Notes: a model not told the origin generated them from the letters alone. Shown: positions 1 to 12,080, numbered from the stretch's first letter. The stretch: DNA of 64,000 bases from Hymenobacter duratus (GCF_014698995.1 NZ_JACWZZ010000003.1:124001-188000), one strand, 5' to 3'. Translations and numbers: made by a program.

Positions 1-69
1 CAGCAGCCCCGTTAGCGCCAGCAGCGCCCCAGCTATAGCCGGCCAGAAAATTCGACGGGAATCTTGCAT
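1..69 (-). CDS. N-terminal fragment of a probable membrane or secreted protein
   Basis: Only the first 23 codons are inside the window; the gene runs off the left edge. Reading from the ATG at 69, the product begins MQDSRRIFWPAIAGAALLAL, a short basic stretch followed by a hydrophobic helix. This is typical of a signal peptide or first transmembrane segment. Nothing more can be said about its function. It reads away from mutS2 on the same strand, after the mutS2 terminator hairpin. Confidence 0.6.
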   Translation of the reverse strand, partial: MQDSRRIFWPAIAGALLALTGLL

Positions 70-177
70 AGTGCTCAGCACAGAAAGCAGGTACTACGGT
101 GGCCGAAAAATCGATCCTGCCGAATATAGCACAATCGTTTCAGAGCCGGTATCGGCTTGGGCTGTGGCGCCCGCACT

Positions 178-224
178 GAAAAAGGGTCTGGCGAAGCCGC
201 TCACGCGTTCCGCCAGACCCTTTG
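178..224 (-). terminator. Rho-independent terminator of mutS2
   Basis: A 13-bp perfect inverted repeat (AAAGGGTCTGGCG and its complement) with a 17-nt loop. Read on the minus strand, the stem is followed by a short T-run. It lies about 40 bp past the mutS2 stop codon. Confidence 0.8.
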
Positions 225-263
225 TGTTTCAGATGTCCACAGAATCGGTGCTAATCCGTGGTC

Positions 264-2681
264 CTACTTGAGCACGGCTACCGTGGCGCCGTCGCCGCCC
301 CGGTCAGCGTGCTCGTCGGCGACGCTGGCCACCTGGCGGGTGCGGTGCAGATAGTCGCGCACTACTTGGCGCAGCACGCCGTTGCCGCGGCCGTGCAGAA
401 TCTTGATTTCCGGCACGCCCAGCATCACGGCATCATCCACATAAGCCGTGATTTTGGTGAGGGCATCTTCGGCCCGTTCGCCGCGCAAATCCAGTGTGGG
501 GCTGAAGCTGGACATTTTGCCCGTAGTATCAAAGCCCGCGTACTGCGACGGAGCCTTGCGGGCCGCCTCCTTCTCCCGCTCCCGAATTTCAGAGCGCGTC
601 AGCTTTTCGAGCTGGCCGATTTTCACGATGGTTTTCATGCCCCCGAAGCTCACCTCGGCGGTTTTGCCCTTCACGCTCATCAGCTCGCCGTAGCCTTCCT
701 GCCCAATCAGCGCCACTTTGTCGCCGACTTTGAGCGTGCCGGCTTCGGCCAGCTCGCGGGTGGCTTTGGGCTTGGGCGGCTCAATCTGCAGCTTCTCGCG
801 CACAAACGTATCGAGCTTGCCGCGGGCCTCCTTTGTCTTCTCCTTGTCGGCTTGGCCGAGGCGGATTTCCTGGATAGTGGCCTCAATCTGCTGGTTGGTG
901 TCGCGCAGGAGCAGCTTGGCTTTCTGCTTGGCTTCGCGCAGTACTTCCAGCGTGGTGTCGTCGAGGTACTTCTTCAGGTCCTGGTATTCCTGGGCGGCTT
1001 TCTTGAGGCGGCGCTCCTGCTTGGCGGCTTCGGCGGTGCGGGCTTCGAGGTCGGCCTTTTCCTTTTCGAGGCCTTCGAGCAGCCGGTCGTAACGGATTTT
1101 GTCCTTGCCTACCAGCTGCGTGGCGCGCTCCACGAGCTGCTTCGGCAAGCCGATTTTGCGGGCAATTTCGATGGCAAACGACGAGCCCGGCTTCCCGATT
1201 TCGAGGCGGTAGAGCGGCTGCAGCTGCTCGGGGTCGTAGCGCATGGCCCCGTTCACGATGCCGGGCGTGCGCTCGGCGTAGTTCTTGAGGTTGGTATAGT
1301 GCGTGGTGATGACCCCGAAGCTGCGCGCCCGGTTCAGCTGCTCCAGCACCGACTCGGCAATGGCGCCGCCCAGCACCGGCTCCGTGCCCGTCCCGAATTC
1401 GTCAATCAGAATCAGGCTGAGCTTGCCGGCCAGCGTCACAAACTGCTTCATGCTCAGCAAGTGCGACGAGTACGTGCTCAAATCGTTTTCAAGGCTCTGC
1501 TCGTCGCCGATATCGAGAAAAATATCATCGAACATGCCCGCCTCCGAGCCTTCACCGGCCGGAATCAGCAGGCCGCACTGCAGCATGTACTGCACCAGCC
1601 CCACCGTTTTCATGCTCACGGATTTACCGCCGGCATTCGGCCCCGAAATCAGCAGGATGCGCTGTTCCGGCGTGAGCTCAATATCGAGCGGCACCACTTC
1701 ACGCGGGTCGTCCTTGGCGTGGTTCTGAAACGCGAGGTAGAGCAGCGGGTGGCGCACCCGCTTCCACAGCATCTGGGGGCGCGGGTGCAGCGCGGGCAGC
1801 GTGGCTTCCAGGCGCAGCGCCAGAAGCGCCTTGGCCCGGATAAAGTCGAGCAGGCCGAGGTACTGGTAGGCTTTGCGCAGGTCCGGAATGTGGGGGCGCA
1901 GCTGGTCGGTAAGAGCCGTCAGGATGCGGATCAGCTCCCGCTGGTAGGCGTTTTCGAGGTCCTTAATGTCGTTATTGAGCTCAAAAACGGCTTCCGGCTC
2001 AATAAACACCGTCTGCCCCGAAGCCGACTCATCGTGAATCAACCCTTTCACGCGGCGCTTGTGCTCGGCAATAACGGGCAGCACCAAGCGGCCACCCCGG
2101 ATGGTGGGCTCGGCGCCGTCGGGCACCCAGCCTTCGTTTTTGGCGTGGCGCAGGATGCCAGCAATCTGCTTGCGCAGCAGGCCCTGGCGCGTAATCAACT
2201 CTTGCCGAAGCTGGCGCAGCAGCGGCGAGGCGTCGTCGCGCACCTGGCCTTCGTCGTCCACCACTTTGTCGAGGGCGGCCAGCAGGTTGCGGTCTACCTG
2301 CACCCCAATGCCGAGCAGGCGCAGGGTCGGGTACAGGTCTTCGGGGGCCTGCGTGAAGAAGGTGAGAGCCTGCCGAATGGTGCGCAGGCTCATTTTTACG
2401 GCGAAGAAGGCCGCTACGTCGAGGTAGGCACCGGGCAGGCTGGCCCGCACCATTTGCGGGTTTACGTCGTGGTAGTGCTGGGAGGGGAAGTCGGCTCCGC
2501 TGTGCAGCAGGAAGCGGAACTCGTCGGTCTGGAGCAGGAGCTTCTGGAGCTGGTCGTGCTTGGTCTGGAAGCTCATCTTGGCCAGAAACTGGCGGCCAAG
2601 TGGGCTCAGGCACAAGCCTTCCAGCATCTCGCGCAGCTGCGCGAAGCCTATTTTCTGCTCGAAATTCTGAGGAAGAATCAA
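264..2681 (-). CDS. mutS2: Endonuclease MutS2
   Basis: An 805-residue protein of the MutS2 family: a MutS-like ATPase without the mismatch-recognition domain, with a C-terminal Smr nuclease domain. Family members have been linked to suppression of homologous recombination and to rescue of collided ribosomes. The Walker A motif GPNAGGKS lies at about residues 346-353 and Walker B (LILIDEFGTGTEP) near 427. A long charged coiled-coil stretch follows at about 510-620. The Smr domain carries LDLRG at about 730 and HGRGNG at about 763. Length and domain order are normal. The start MILPQNFEQK gives the usual N-terminus. The reverse strand over this gene is also open, a side effect of GC-rich codon bias. 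Confidence 0.96.
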   Translation of the reverse strand: MILPQNFEQKIGFAQLREMLEGLCLSPLGRQFLAKMSFQTKHDQLQKLLLQTDEFRFLLHSGADFPSQHYHDVNPQMVRASLPGAYLDVAAFFAVKMSLRTIRQALTFFTQAPEDLYPTLRLLGIGVQVDRNLLAALDKVVDDEGQVRDDASPLLRQLRQELITRQGLLRKQIAGILRHAKNEGWVPDGAEPTIRGGRLVLPVIAEHKRRVKGLIHDESASGQTVFIEPEAVFELNNDIKDLENAYQRELIRILTALTDQLRPHIPDLRKAYQYLGLLDFIRAKALLALRLEATLPALHPRPQMLWKRVRHPLLYLAFQNHAKDDPREVVPLDIELTPEQRILLISGPNAGGKSVSMKTVGLVQYMLQCGLLIPAGEGSEAGMFDDIFLDIGDEQSLENDLSTYSSHLLSMKQFVTLAGKLSLILIDEFGTGTEPVLGGAIAESVLEQLNRARSFGVITTHYTNLKNYAERTPGIVNGAMRYDPEQLQPLYRLEIGKPGSSFAIEIARKIGLPKQLVERATQLVGKDKIRYDRLLEGLEKEKADLEARTAEAAKQERRLKKAAQEYQDLKKYLDDTTLEVLREAKQKAKLLLRDTNQQIEATIQEIRLGQADKEKTKEARGKLDTFVREKLQIEPPKPKATRELAEAGTLKVGDKVALIGQEGYGELMSVKGKTAEVSFGGMKTIVKIGQLEKLTRSEIREREKEAARKAPSQYAGFDTTGKMSSFSPTLDLRGERAEDALTKITAYVDDAVMLGVPEIKILHGRGNGVLRQVVRDYLHRTRQVASVADEHADRGGDGATVAVLK

Positions 2682-2788
2682 ATCAGGTAGTCTTGAAAAT
2701 CGGAATGGAATGCGAAGATAAACAGTAGCAGAGACGGGAAAGATTCAGTGGAGTTAATAAAGTGTTGCCCGAAGTTCACGCCTATACT

Positions 2789-3484
2789 TTACCCTCTGGC
2801 GCGGCGGGCATTCCACCAGGTACCCAGATAAGCTAGTCCGTTGGCATATGCCATACACACAGCACCCCATTTTCCATCCTTAAGGCCGTGTTGGAGTAAG
2901 TGGTAGGTGAAGTAGCACAATCCAACCACGATAAACCAGCCTACTATAGTGGCTACTGGTTTTTCAAAAAATGTTTTTTCACGCTGAATAGTGCTCCTCA
3001 CTTCACCAGAACTAGTTGGCTTTTCCTCAGGTACCACTGCCATAGTTTGGTGGCGTTCAAAATCAGCGGCAAACGTATGGAAGTCGTCGGCCGGGCAGAA
3101 CGTTGCGCTATGACAGAGCTCTATCTTACCACCAGAATGAAGGCGCAGTCGAAACCGGCCGTCTTCTCCGTTCTTGTAGTACGAGTAGGAAACAATCTGC
3201 TGTAAAGGGACGATTTGCTCCGGTAAGCCGGCAGATTGGAAAGCCAGGTTTTCGGCTGTTAATGCCACGACAATCTCACGCAGAGCCATCTTTTTGATTG
3301 CGTAATACCCTATAGCACAACACACGACAGTCCATGCAATTATCCAGACCCAATAATAAGCCGTGGTAAAATCCAGCCTTATAGGTACTGCTATTCCTGT
3401 AACTGCATATACCAAGAATACACCCAAGGAGATACCAGTTGAAGGCCCATTCTCCAGGTTTTGAATAGTGTAAGTAGTTGTCAT
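2789..3484 (-). CDS. Hypothetical membrane protein
   Basis: A 231-residue protein of no family I recognise. It begins MTTTYTIQNLENG. Two hydrophobic segments lie near residues 20-37 and 45-67 and a third pair near the C-terminus, around a soluble central part. The pattern resembles small bacterial membrane proteins with a PH-like middle (for example EIVVALTAENLAFQS followed by short strands), but this is only an impression. The start at 3484 is preferred over an upstream ATG, which would run into the preceding gene. The gap to that gene's stop is 19 bp, so the two are probably co-transcribed. Confidence 0.65.
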   Translation of the reverse strand: MTTTYTIQNLENGPSTGISLGVFLVYAVTGIAVPIRLDFTTAYYWVWIIAWTVVCCAIGYYAIKKMALREIVVALTAENLAFQSAGLPEQIVPLQQIVSYSYYKNGEDGRFRLRLHSGGKIELCHSATFCPADDFHTFAADFERHQTMAVVPEEKPTSSGEVRSTIQREKTFFEKPVATIVGWFIVVGLCYFTYHLLQHGLKDGKWGAVCMAYANGLAYLGTWWNARRARG

Positions 3485-3503
3485 TTCACCCAGCTTATAT
3501 GCA

Positions 3504-4262
3504 TTACATCTCCCCTTCCACGCCCAGCCCGAACAGGGCAAAATCGTACTTCACGGGGTCCTGTGGGTCGAAGGTGTGCAGGTGGGCGGTGAGGTCTTCG
3601 GCGGCCAGCCAGTCCATCTGTTTGCGGTCCAGCAGGCCCAGGCGGCGCGCTACCCGCTCCACGTGCACGTCGCAGGGGCAGACCAGCTCACTCATGGGCA
3701 GGTGCGTCCAGAGGCCAAAATCCACGCCGTGGCTGTCCTGGCGGACCATCCAGCGCAGGTACATGTTCACGCGCTTGCAGGCCGAGCCGCGGGCCGGCGT
3801 AGCTACGTGTTTGCGCGTGCGCTGGGGCGCGTCGTCGAGGCTGAAGAACAGGTTGTGGAAATTTTCGAGCCGCTCCTTTTGGGTGCTACCGATCAGAAAG
3901 GCGTCTTCCAACGTGGCGTGGCCGCCGTAGTACCAGCGCAGCCAGTGCACAAAGTAGAGCAGGTCGGTGTCGCAGAAGGTGCGGTGGCAGAAGCCCAACA
4001 GGCGTTTCAGGTCGTCGTCGGAATGCTGGGTAATGAACTGGTAGGGCGCGTCGTCCATGCGGCGCAGCAGCTCGGTCACCTTGCTAATAATGGTAGGCCG
4101 CCGCCCCCAGGCCAGCAGCGCCGCAAACAGTCCGCTGATTTCTACGTCCTGCCGCTGCGTAAAGCGGTGCGGAATCTGGATAGGGTCGTTGAGGATGAAG
4201 GCCGGCTGATTGTAGCGGGCATAGTTTTCCTCAAGAATGGTACGGACCTGGGCGTGGTTCAT
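3504..4262 (-). CDS. TIGR02757 (DUF2400) family protein
   Basis: A 252-residue protein matching the TIGR02757/DUF2400 family, widespread in Bacteroidota and of unknown biochemical function. Recognisable stretches are YNQPAFILNDPIQIPHRF near the start, an all-helical middle (LYFVHWLRWYYGG), YLRWMVRQD, and a C-terminal part with CPCDVHVERVARRLGLL. The last segment resembles a helix-hairpin-helix-like tail, which suggests a nucleic-acid role, although none is established. I chose the ATG at 4262 (MNHAQVRT). Upstream in-frame ATGs lie inside a 40-bp palindrome and would add residues encoded by the repeat. Confidence 0.85.
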   Translation of the reverse strand: MNHAQVRTILEENYARYNQPAFILNDPIQIPHRFTQRQDVEISGLFAALLAWGRRPTIISKVTELLRRMDDAPYQFITQHSDDDLKRLLGFCHRTFCDTDLLYFVHWLRWYYGGHATLEDAFLIGSTQKERLENFHNLFFSLDDAPQRTRKHVATPARGSACKRVNMYLRWMVRQDSHGVDFGLWTHLPMSELVCPCDVHVERVARRLGLLDRKQMDWLAAEDLTAHLHTFDPQDPVKYDFALFGLGVEGEM

Positions 4263-4281
4263 GCTTGCAAGACTAAAAGCC

Positions 4282-4369
4282 GTCATGCTGAGCGCAGCCG
4301 AAGCATCTTGGTAGTGTGGTAGAATCATTTACCACACTACCAAGATGCTTCGGCTGCGCTCAGCATGAC
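4282..4369. repeat. Intergenic palindrome, family B (GCATCT type)
   Basis: A perfect 40-bp inverted repeat (4282-4321 and 4330-4369) with an 8-nt loop. The outer arm starts GTCATGCTGAGCGCAGCCGA and continues through GCATCT. It lies between two minus-strand genes. The outer arm is similar to the palindrome at 29089-29180 and, more distantly, to those at 6418, 22816 and 42760. This suggests a dispersed repeat family rather than an ordinary terminator. Confidence 0.85.
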
Positions 4370-4395
4370 CGTTCTAAATTGGATTATTTCCTCCC

Positions 4396-5388
4396 CTACG
4401 GCACGTAGCTGGTTTCCACGCGGAAGCGGGCGTCGGGGGTGGCCAAGCGCTGCACAGCGCGGGGCGAGAGGCGCACCAGAATGTTGCTGTTTTCGCCGGT
4501 CTCCGGCAAAGGGCCAATAACACGCACGTACACCGACTGCCCATTCATGATGTTGCGCACCTGCATGATGGTGCCCACGGCGGCCGTTTTGTGCAGGGCC
4601 AGGTACTTGTCGGTGGTACTGTTAGGAATGCTGGTGGCCAGGCCACTTTCCGTCACGCGGTGCACAATTTCACTGGCGCGGGTGGTGCGGTCTTCCTCTT
4701 TCTCTTTAGGGGTACTAGGGGCGGCTACGGCCGTGTCCTTATCGGGCTGTTTGCTGCTTTCTTCCGGCCGCTCGGCGCGGGTTGGCGCGGGTGTTGGGCG
4801 GACCGGGGCGGGCGCAGCGGCTACGGCGGGCTCACGCGTGACCGGAGCAGTAGGCGTTTCGCGGCGGGCCGGAGCGCTACCGGCAGCCACAATCAGGGTT
4901 TCGCCTACACGCACGTTGTAGGAAGTGGTGAAGCCGTTGAGGCGGGCCAGCTCGGCGGGTGTTGTCTGGAAGCGGCGGGCAATGGCGTAGAGCGTCTGCC
5001 CGGCTTCTACTTTATACACGCGGTTACCACGGGCGTCGGTAGGCAAGGCGCGGGACGCTGCGGAAGCCGCAGGAACCGTAGCAGTAGCGGCCTTGGGCGC
5101 GGTGGGCGTGTTCATAACCGCCCGCTGGCGAGGCACCAACACAATCTGGCCCGTAACGAGGGCGCCATTCTGGCCCGCGTTGGCTTCCACTATCTGATCC
5201 ACGGGCACTTTGTAGCGGCGCGAGAGGCCGTAGAGGGTTTCGCCGGGCGCCACGCGGTGCTTAATCAGCATCTTGCCATTGCGGTACTCCACCCCGATAG
5301 AATCGGGAGGAGCTACCAGGCCGGGGGCCGCCAGAGCCGAAAAACCAGAAAGAACAAGCGTGGCGGACAGCAACGAAAATCGGAACAT
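4396..5388 (-). CDS. Secreted LysM protein with C-terminal RlpA-like domain
   Basis: A 330-residue exported protein. A signal peptide (MFRFSLLSATLVLSGFSALA) is followed by a LysM domain (HRVAPGETLYGLSRRYKVP) and then a second (YKVEAGQTLYAIARRFQTT). A Pro/Ala/Thr/Lys-rich linker leads to a C-terminal part with ESGLA, ALHKTAAVGTIMQVRN and VYVRVIGPLP. That last part resembles the double-psi beta-barrel of RlpA-type proteins. LysM binds glycan chains, so it probably acts on or near peptidoglycan in the periplasm. The ATG at 5388 is supported by the signal peptide and by a promoter-like pair at 5401-5433 that would exclude the longer reading. Confidence 0.88.
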   Translation of the reverse strand: MFRFSLLSATLVLSGFSALAAPGLVAPPDSIGVEYRNGKMLIKHRVAPGETLYGLSRRYKVPVDQIVEANAGQNGALVTGQIVLVPRQRAVMNTPTAPKAATATVPAASAASRALPTDARGNRVYKVEAGQTLYAIARRFQTTPAELARLNGFTTSYNVRVGETLIVAAGSAPARRETPTAPVTREPAVAAAPAPVRPTPAPTRAERPEESSKQPDKDTAVAAPSTPKEKEEDRTTRASEIVHRVTESGLATSIPNSTTDKYLALHKTAAVGTIMQVRNIMNGQSVYVRVIGPLPETGENSNILVRLSPRAVQRLATPDARFRVETSYVP

Positions 5389-5400
5389 ACAATCAACAGG

Positions 5401-5433
5401 CAAAGGCAGCAACGGACACTAAACGGCAAAAAA
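5401..5433 (-). promoter_or_regulatory. Possible promoter of the LysM gene
   Basis: On the minus strand TTTTTTG is followed after about 18 nt by TGCCTTTG, a 7/8 match to the Bacteroidota -7 element TAnnTTTG. It sits 12 nt upstream of the chosen ATG, so the leader would be very short. Confidence 0.4.
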
Positions 5434-5658
5434 CCGCTGCCGTGCATAAATTCTGCCGAAAGTTAGGGATTCGCGCGCAGTAGCCCAGCCTGATAGCACG
5501 ACATCGGTTTTTTATTGCTCGTTTTCCAGAAAATACTGGGTTTTATAGCTGGGTGAGCAGCCGGGCGTTGAGCGGCACTTGCGTACCAAAAGAAGTGAGT
5601 TAGCTGGCCCGACGGTTTTTCCCGTTGTTTGTGCTTTCACCTTTTCCAGCTGCCATTT

Positions 5659-6405
5659 ATGCTCGCCATCGGCATCATTCCCGCCCGCTTCGCCTCCACC
5701 CGCCTGCCCGGCAAGCCCCTCGTCGACCTCGGTGGCCAGTCCATGATTCAGCGTGTGGTGGCGCAGGCTCGCCAATCCAGCCTGAGCCGGGTGGTGGTGG
5801 CCACCGATGATGCGCGCATCCTGGAGCACGTGCTGGGTTTTGGCGGAGAAGCCGTGCTGACCAACCCCGACCACCCCAGCGGCACCGACCGGGTGCGCGA
5901 CGCCTACGAGCAGTTGGGCGTGGCCGCCGACTGCATCATCAATATTCAGGGCGATGAGCCGTTCATTCATCCCGCCCAGATTAATGCGCTGGTGCAGCTG
6001 TTTGCGGTGCCGCAGCCGCCCCCGCTGGCTACGCTGGTGAAGCCGGTCGTCAGCAGCGAGGAGCTGTTCAGCCCGCACCTGCCCAAAGTAGTGCTCGATG
6101 CACAGAGCAACGCGCTGTATTTCAGCCGCCATCCTCTGCCCTACCAGCGTCAGCATCCGCAGGCTGAGTGGCTGCAGCACCACCGCTACCTGCGTCACAT
6201 TGGCCTCTACGCCTACCGCCCCGACGTGCTAACAGCCATTACCCAGCTCCCACCCTCGCCACTGGAGCTGGCCGAAAGCCTGGAGCAGCTGCGGTGGCTG
6301 GAAGCTGGCTACCGCATCCAGACCGCCGAAACTGAGCTGGAAACCATCGGCATCGACACGCCTGAAGACGTGGAGCGGGCGTTGCAGCACCTGCGCGGGC
6401 TGTAG
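5659..6405 (+). CDS. kdsB: 3-deoxy-manno-octulosonate cytidylyltransferase
   Basis: A 248-residue CMP-Kdo synthetase. It activates Kdo with CTP for assembly of the lipopolysaccharide inner core, in the cytoplasm. Diagnostic segments are IPARFASTRLPGKPL at the N-terminus (nucleotide binding), VVVATDDARI, NPDHPSGTDRV and INIQGDEPF, then YFSRHPLPY and the C-terminal GIDTPEDVERA. Length is that of the family. I chose the ATG at 5659 (MLAIGIIPAR), because the 10 residues upstream are not part of the fold. The gene stands alone, divergent from the LysM gene and convergent with GH97. It shows the cell has a Kdo-containing outer membrane. Confidence 0.96.
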   Translation: MLAIGIIPARFASTRLPGKPLVDLGGQSMIQRVVAQARQSSLSRVVVATDDARILEHVLGFGGEAVLTNPDHPSGTDRVRDAYEQLGVAADCIINIQGDEPFIHPAQINALVQLFAVPQPPPLATLVKPVVSSEELFSPHLPKVVLDAQSNALYFSRHPLPYQRQHPQAEWLQHHRYLRHIGLYAYRPDVLTAITQLPPSPLELAESLEQLRWLEAGYRIQTAETELETIGIDTPEDVERALQHLRGL

Positions 6406-6417
6406 GTGTAAAAACGT

Positions 6418-6515
6418 GTCATCCTGAGCAAAGCGAAGGACCTTATCACGTTAGCACGAGTCGTTTCAGCAACTCGTTTTCACATGATGAGGTCCTTCGC
6501 TTTGCTCAGGATGAC
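6418..6515. repeat. Intergenic palindrome, family A (GGACCTT type)
   Basis: Outer arms of 26 bp (6418-6443 and 6490-6515), beginning GTCATCCTGAGCAAAGCGAA, are perfect inverse complements. They surround a partly self-complementary loop containing CACGAGTCGTTT. It sits between the convergent stops of kdsB and the GH97 gene, where it could also end transcription from both sides. The arms closely match those at 22816 and 42760. Confidence 0.85.
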
Positions 6516-6535
6516 AAATTACTTTATAACTTCCG

Positions 6536-8794
<2,259 letters not shown>

Positions 8795-8844
8795 TTACAT
8801 GGTTCTACAAAATCTAAAACGGGACTGTTTCTGATTTTGGCTCA

Positions 8845-9426
8845 TCATTCCTGGTCCTCCCAATTGGTAATAGGACGGCTCCGGTATCGGCTATTCGTAG
8901 TACGCAGCGGAGCCGTCGCCCAACCGGAAGTATCCCGCACAGAAAGCCAAATGCTTCGCTCACACGCGGGAGAGCATCCACCCGGATGTTCGCTCACACA
9001 GCTGCTAAAGTCAACCATAACTCCCTCATACTCACCTGCGGGCAAGAGTACCGGGCGCAATTGCCGGGCGAAATATCGAGCGTCTTTCTTGAGCTCAGTA
9101 CTATCCCTATTGCAGATACTTGTGGTAGTATCCTGCTCAAACACACTTACCCCGAAGCTAGTCGCCACAGAGTCGTCCATTGTCTTCACGCCATTCCGAT
9201 AAAATCCGGAATAGCAGCTCAGCCGAGCCGCACACCTCATCGGAAACAGCAGCGGAAACCACCTCTGGTACCACGTTTTCTGACAGCCGGCTTTGTGCTG
9301 TAGATAGGATTCCAGCTTCTGCTCTACTTCCCTTTCGGCTTCGTTGAGCGGGCGCATGTTGGATTGGCATGCCGCAAGGAATGAGGCAAGCACAAGCAAC
9401 TGAAAACCGCTTTGCAGCCTACCCAC
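8845..9426 (-). CDS. Putative lipoprotein, GTG start overlapping the SUI1 gene
   Basis: An open frame of 193 codons with no recognised family. Read from a GTG at 9426, the product starts VGRLQSGFQLLVLASFLAAC. This is a typical lipoprotein signal with cysteine 20 in the lipobox. The GTG overlaps the end of the SUI1 gene (GTGGGTAG), suggesting translational coupling. The mature part has several cysteines and no clear repeats. A far upstream ATG in the same frame lies inside the SUI1 gene and would spoil the signal peptide, so I prefer the GTG. Existence of the gene is likely but not certain, as the C-terminal half looks weakly coding. Confidence 0.55.
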   Translation of the reverse strand: MGRLQSGFQLLVLASFLAACQSNMRPLNEAEREVEQKLESYLQHKAGCQKTWYQRWFPLLFPMRCAARLSCYSGFYRNGVKTMDDSVATSFGVSVFEQDTTTSICNRDSTELKKDARYFARQLRPVLLPAGEYEGVMVDFSSCVSEHPGGCSPACERSIWLSVRDTSGWATAPLRTTNSRYRSRPITNWEDQE

Positions 9427-9763
9427 CCGCTTTCTTGGCTTTATAGCCTTTTTCCAGGAGCACGGCCAGCACTTTGTCACGGAAGTCGCCCTGGATGATG
9501 ATTTCGCCGTCTTTGGCGTTGCCGCCCACGCCGCACTTGGTTTTGAGCAGCTTGCCCAGGTCCTGCAAATCGGAATCCTGGCCCACGAAACCGGTCACGA
9601 GTGTCACCTGCTTGCCCCCGCGCGACTTTTTATCGAGTTGCACGCGCAGGTTTTGCTGCTGGGGTGGCAGCGTGGCGGTGGTTTCGTCGCCGGTTTCCTG
9701 GTACTCAAAATCGGGGTTGGTGGAATACACCACGCCTTGGCGGCGATTTTTGTCGGCTTTCAT
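9419..9763 (-). CDS. SUI1/eIF1-like translation factor family protein
   Basis: A 114-residue protein of the SUI1 (YciH/eIF1-like) family. The C-terminal domain is clear: RVQLDKKSRGGKQVTLVTGF, then DLGKLLKTKCGVGGNAKDGE and IIQGDFRDKVLAVL. These are the basic loop and the GVGG turn that contact the ribosome in eIF1. The N-terminal 45 residues are a polar extension. Bacterial homologues are thought to influence initiation fidelity, but the role in Bacteroidota is not settled. Its stop overlaps the presumed start of the downstream lipoprotein gene. Confidence 0.92.
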   Translation of the reverse strand: MKADKNRRQGVVYSTNPDFEYQETGDETTATLPPQQQNLRVQLDKKSRGGKQVTLVTGFVGQDSDLQDLGKLLKTKCGVGGNAKDGEIIIQGDFRDKVLAVLLEKGYKAKKAGG

Positions 9764-9818
9764 GGATTGGAGGTGCAGCTTGCTGGAAGGTAGGATGCAA
9801 AAATACGGTTGCCGCCTT

Positions 9819-10688
9819 CTACACCGCTACTTCCAGCGCTAATGGGTGCAGCAGCACTTCAAAATCGGTGGCATCGTCCACGTAGTCGCCATCGACGTGG
9901 AAGCCCAACGGCGTAGCGGCGCGCACCAGCACGTGCCGCGAGGTATGGTACACGGCCCCGCCGGAAACGGCCAAGGTGCCCAGCGCCAGCCCCAGCCCCA
10001 CGCGCACCGCCCGCGGCAACGACAGTCCATCAATCAGGCACACGTCCAGCAACCCATCTTGGATGTTGGCGCGCGGCGCGATGTAGGCGTTGTTGCCGTA
10101 TTGCGCGGCATTGGCGAAAGCCAGCACGTAGCAGTGCGTATCAAACAGCTCTTGGCCTTCCAGCGTCACCTGCACGGGCGTGGGCCGGAAGCGGCGGTAT
10201 TCGCGCAGAGCCACTTTCACGTAGGTGCTGAGCCCGCGCGTGCCGGCCTGTGCAAACATCTTGCTTACATGCGCGTCAAACCCCAACCCGGCCGTGCAGA
10301 AGAAAGGCCGCCCATTGATTTCGCCGGTATCAATGCGCTGGAAGGTGGGCTGACAAACACGGCGAACCGCGCCCGGCAAGTCCAGCGGTATGTGCAGGTG
10401 GCGGGCCAGCCCGTTGCCGGAGCCGCGCGGCACGATGCCCAGCGCCGCCTGCGTGCCCAGCAGCCCCCGCCCTACTTCGTTCACGGTGCCATCACCGCCC
10501 ACCGCCGCTACCACCCGGTATCCTTCCGCCGCGGCCTGCCGCGCCAGCTCTTCGGCGTGGCCAGCATATCGGGTATGCCAGATGACGAAGTCGGCACCGG
10601 CCGTGGTAGCGTAGCGCGTGAGCAGCGCCGGCACGTCCTGGCTGCGGTTGGTCCCGGAGGTAGGATTCAGGATAAAGCAGATACGCAC
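9819..10688 (-). CDS. YegS/BmrU-type lipid kinase (diacylglycerol kinase family)
   Basis: A 289-residue lipid kinase of the diacylglycerol/sphingosine kinase fold. It phosphorylates a lipid alcohol with ATP at the inner membrane. The N-terminal ICFILNPTSG is the family's phosphate-binding strand. GGDGTVNEVGRGL near residue 65 is the signature nucleotide loop, and GIVPRGSGNGLARHL follows. The C-terminal beta-sandwich carries the GLLDV and FHVDGDYV motifs. I chose the GTG at 10688, because the longer frame would start inside the terminator of gap and because TATCTTTA, a -7-like element, lies between the two. The exact lipid substrate cannot be read from sequence. Confidence 0.87.
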   Translation of the reverse strand: MRICFILNPTSGTNRSQDVPALLTRYATTAGADFVIWHTRYAGHAEELARQAAAEGYRVVAAVGGDGTVNEVGRGLLGTQAALGIVPRGSGNGLARHLHIPLDLPGAVRRVCQPTFQRIDTGEINGRPFFCTAGLGFDAHVSKMFAQAGTRGLSTYVKVALREYRRFRPTPVQVTLEGQELFDTHCYVLAFANAAQYGNNAYIAPRANIQDGLLDVCLIDGLSLPRAVRVGLGLALGTLAVSGGAVYHTSRHVLVRAATPLGFHVDGDYVDDATDFEVLLHPLALEVAV

Positions 10689-10756
10689 GAACGGTGGAAT
10701 ATGGGAGTGGTAAATCGGGAGGTTAAAGATAGAACAGTCTCCTACACCTGCCATAA

Positions 10757-10800
10757 AAACAAAAGCCGCCTGCCCGGTTTCCCGGACAGGCGGCTTTTTA
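10757..10800. terminator. Terminator of gap
   Basis: A 17-bp stem (AAAAGCCGCCTGCCCGG with one mismatch in the other arm) and a 4-nt loop, flanked by A-run and T-run, 22 bp past the gap stop. It may act in both directions. Confidence 0.85.
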
Positions 10801-10822
10801 CACTGTAGCAAAACCCGAAGGC

Positions 10823-11947
<1,125 letters not shown>

Positions 11948-12019
11948 CTATTTGAAAAAATTTACCTCTGACAATCAGCCTGTTTTCACAGCTGAAACAA
12001 AAATATTATACCATGGTAC

Positions 12020-12049
12020 TTGTCTGGCGCGTATCGGCTTCTATCTTTG
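12020..12049 (+). promoter_or_regulatory. Promoter of the first tRNA-Glu
   Basis: TTG at 12020-12022, a 19-nt spacer, then TATCTTTG at 12042-12049: a full match to the Bacteroidota -7 consensus TAnnTTTG. The 39 nt from the -7 box to the tRNA are identical to those in front of the second tRNA-Glu (26488-26526), except for one T/C difference. They include a small stem AAACGG/CCGTTT. Confidence 0.8.
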
Positions 12050-12080
12050 CACCACCAAAACGGAAAACGCCGTTTGATCT

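Noticed and set aside
258..2690. 810-codon plus-strand open frame opposite mutS2
   Set aside because: It mirrors mutS2 almost exactly, has no recognisable domain and shows the His/Gln/Ala/Gly-rich composition typical of antisense frames in GC-rich genes. Similar long shadows opposite GH97, the trehalose gene, the histidine kinase, the radical SAM gene and the M1 gene were dropped for the same reason.
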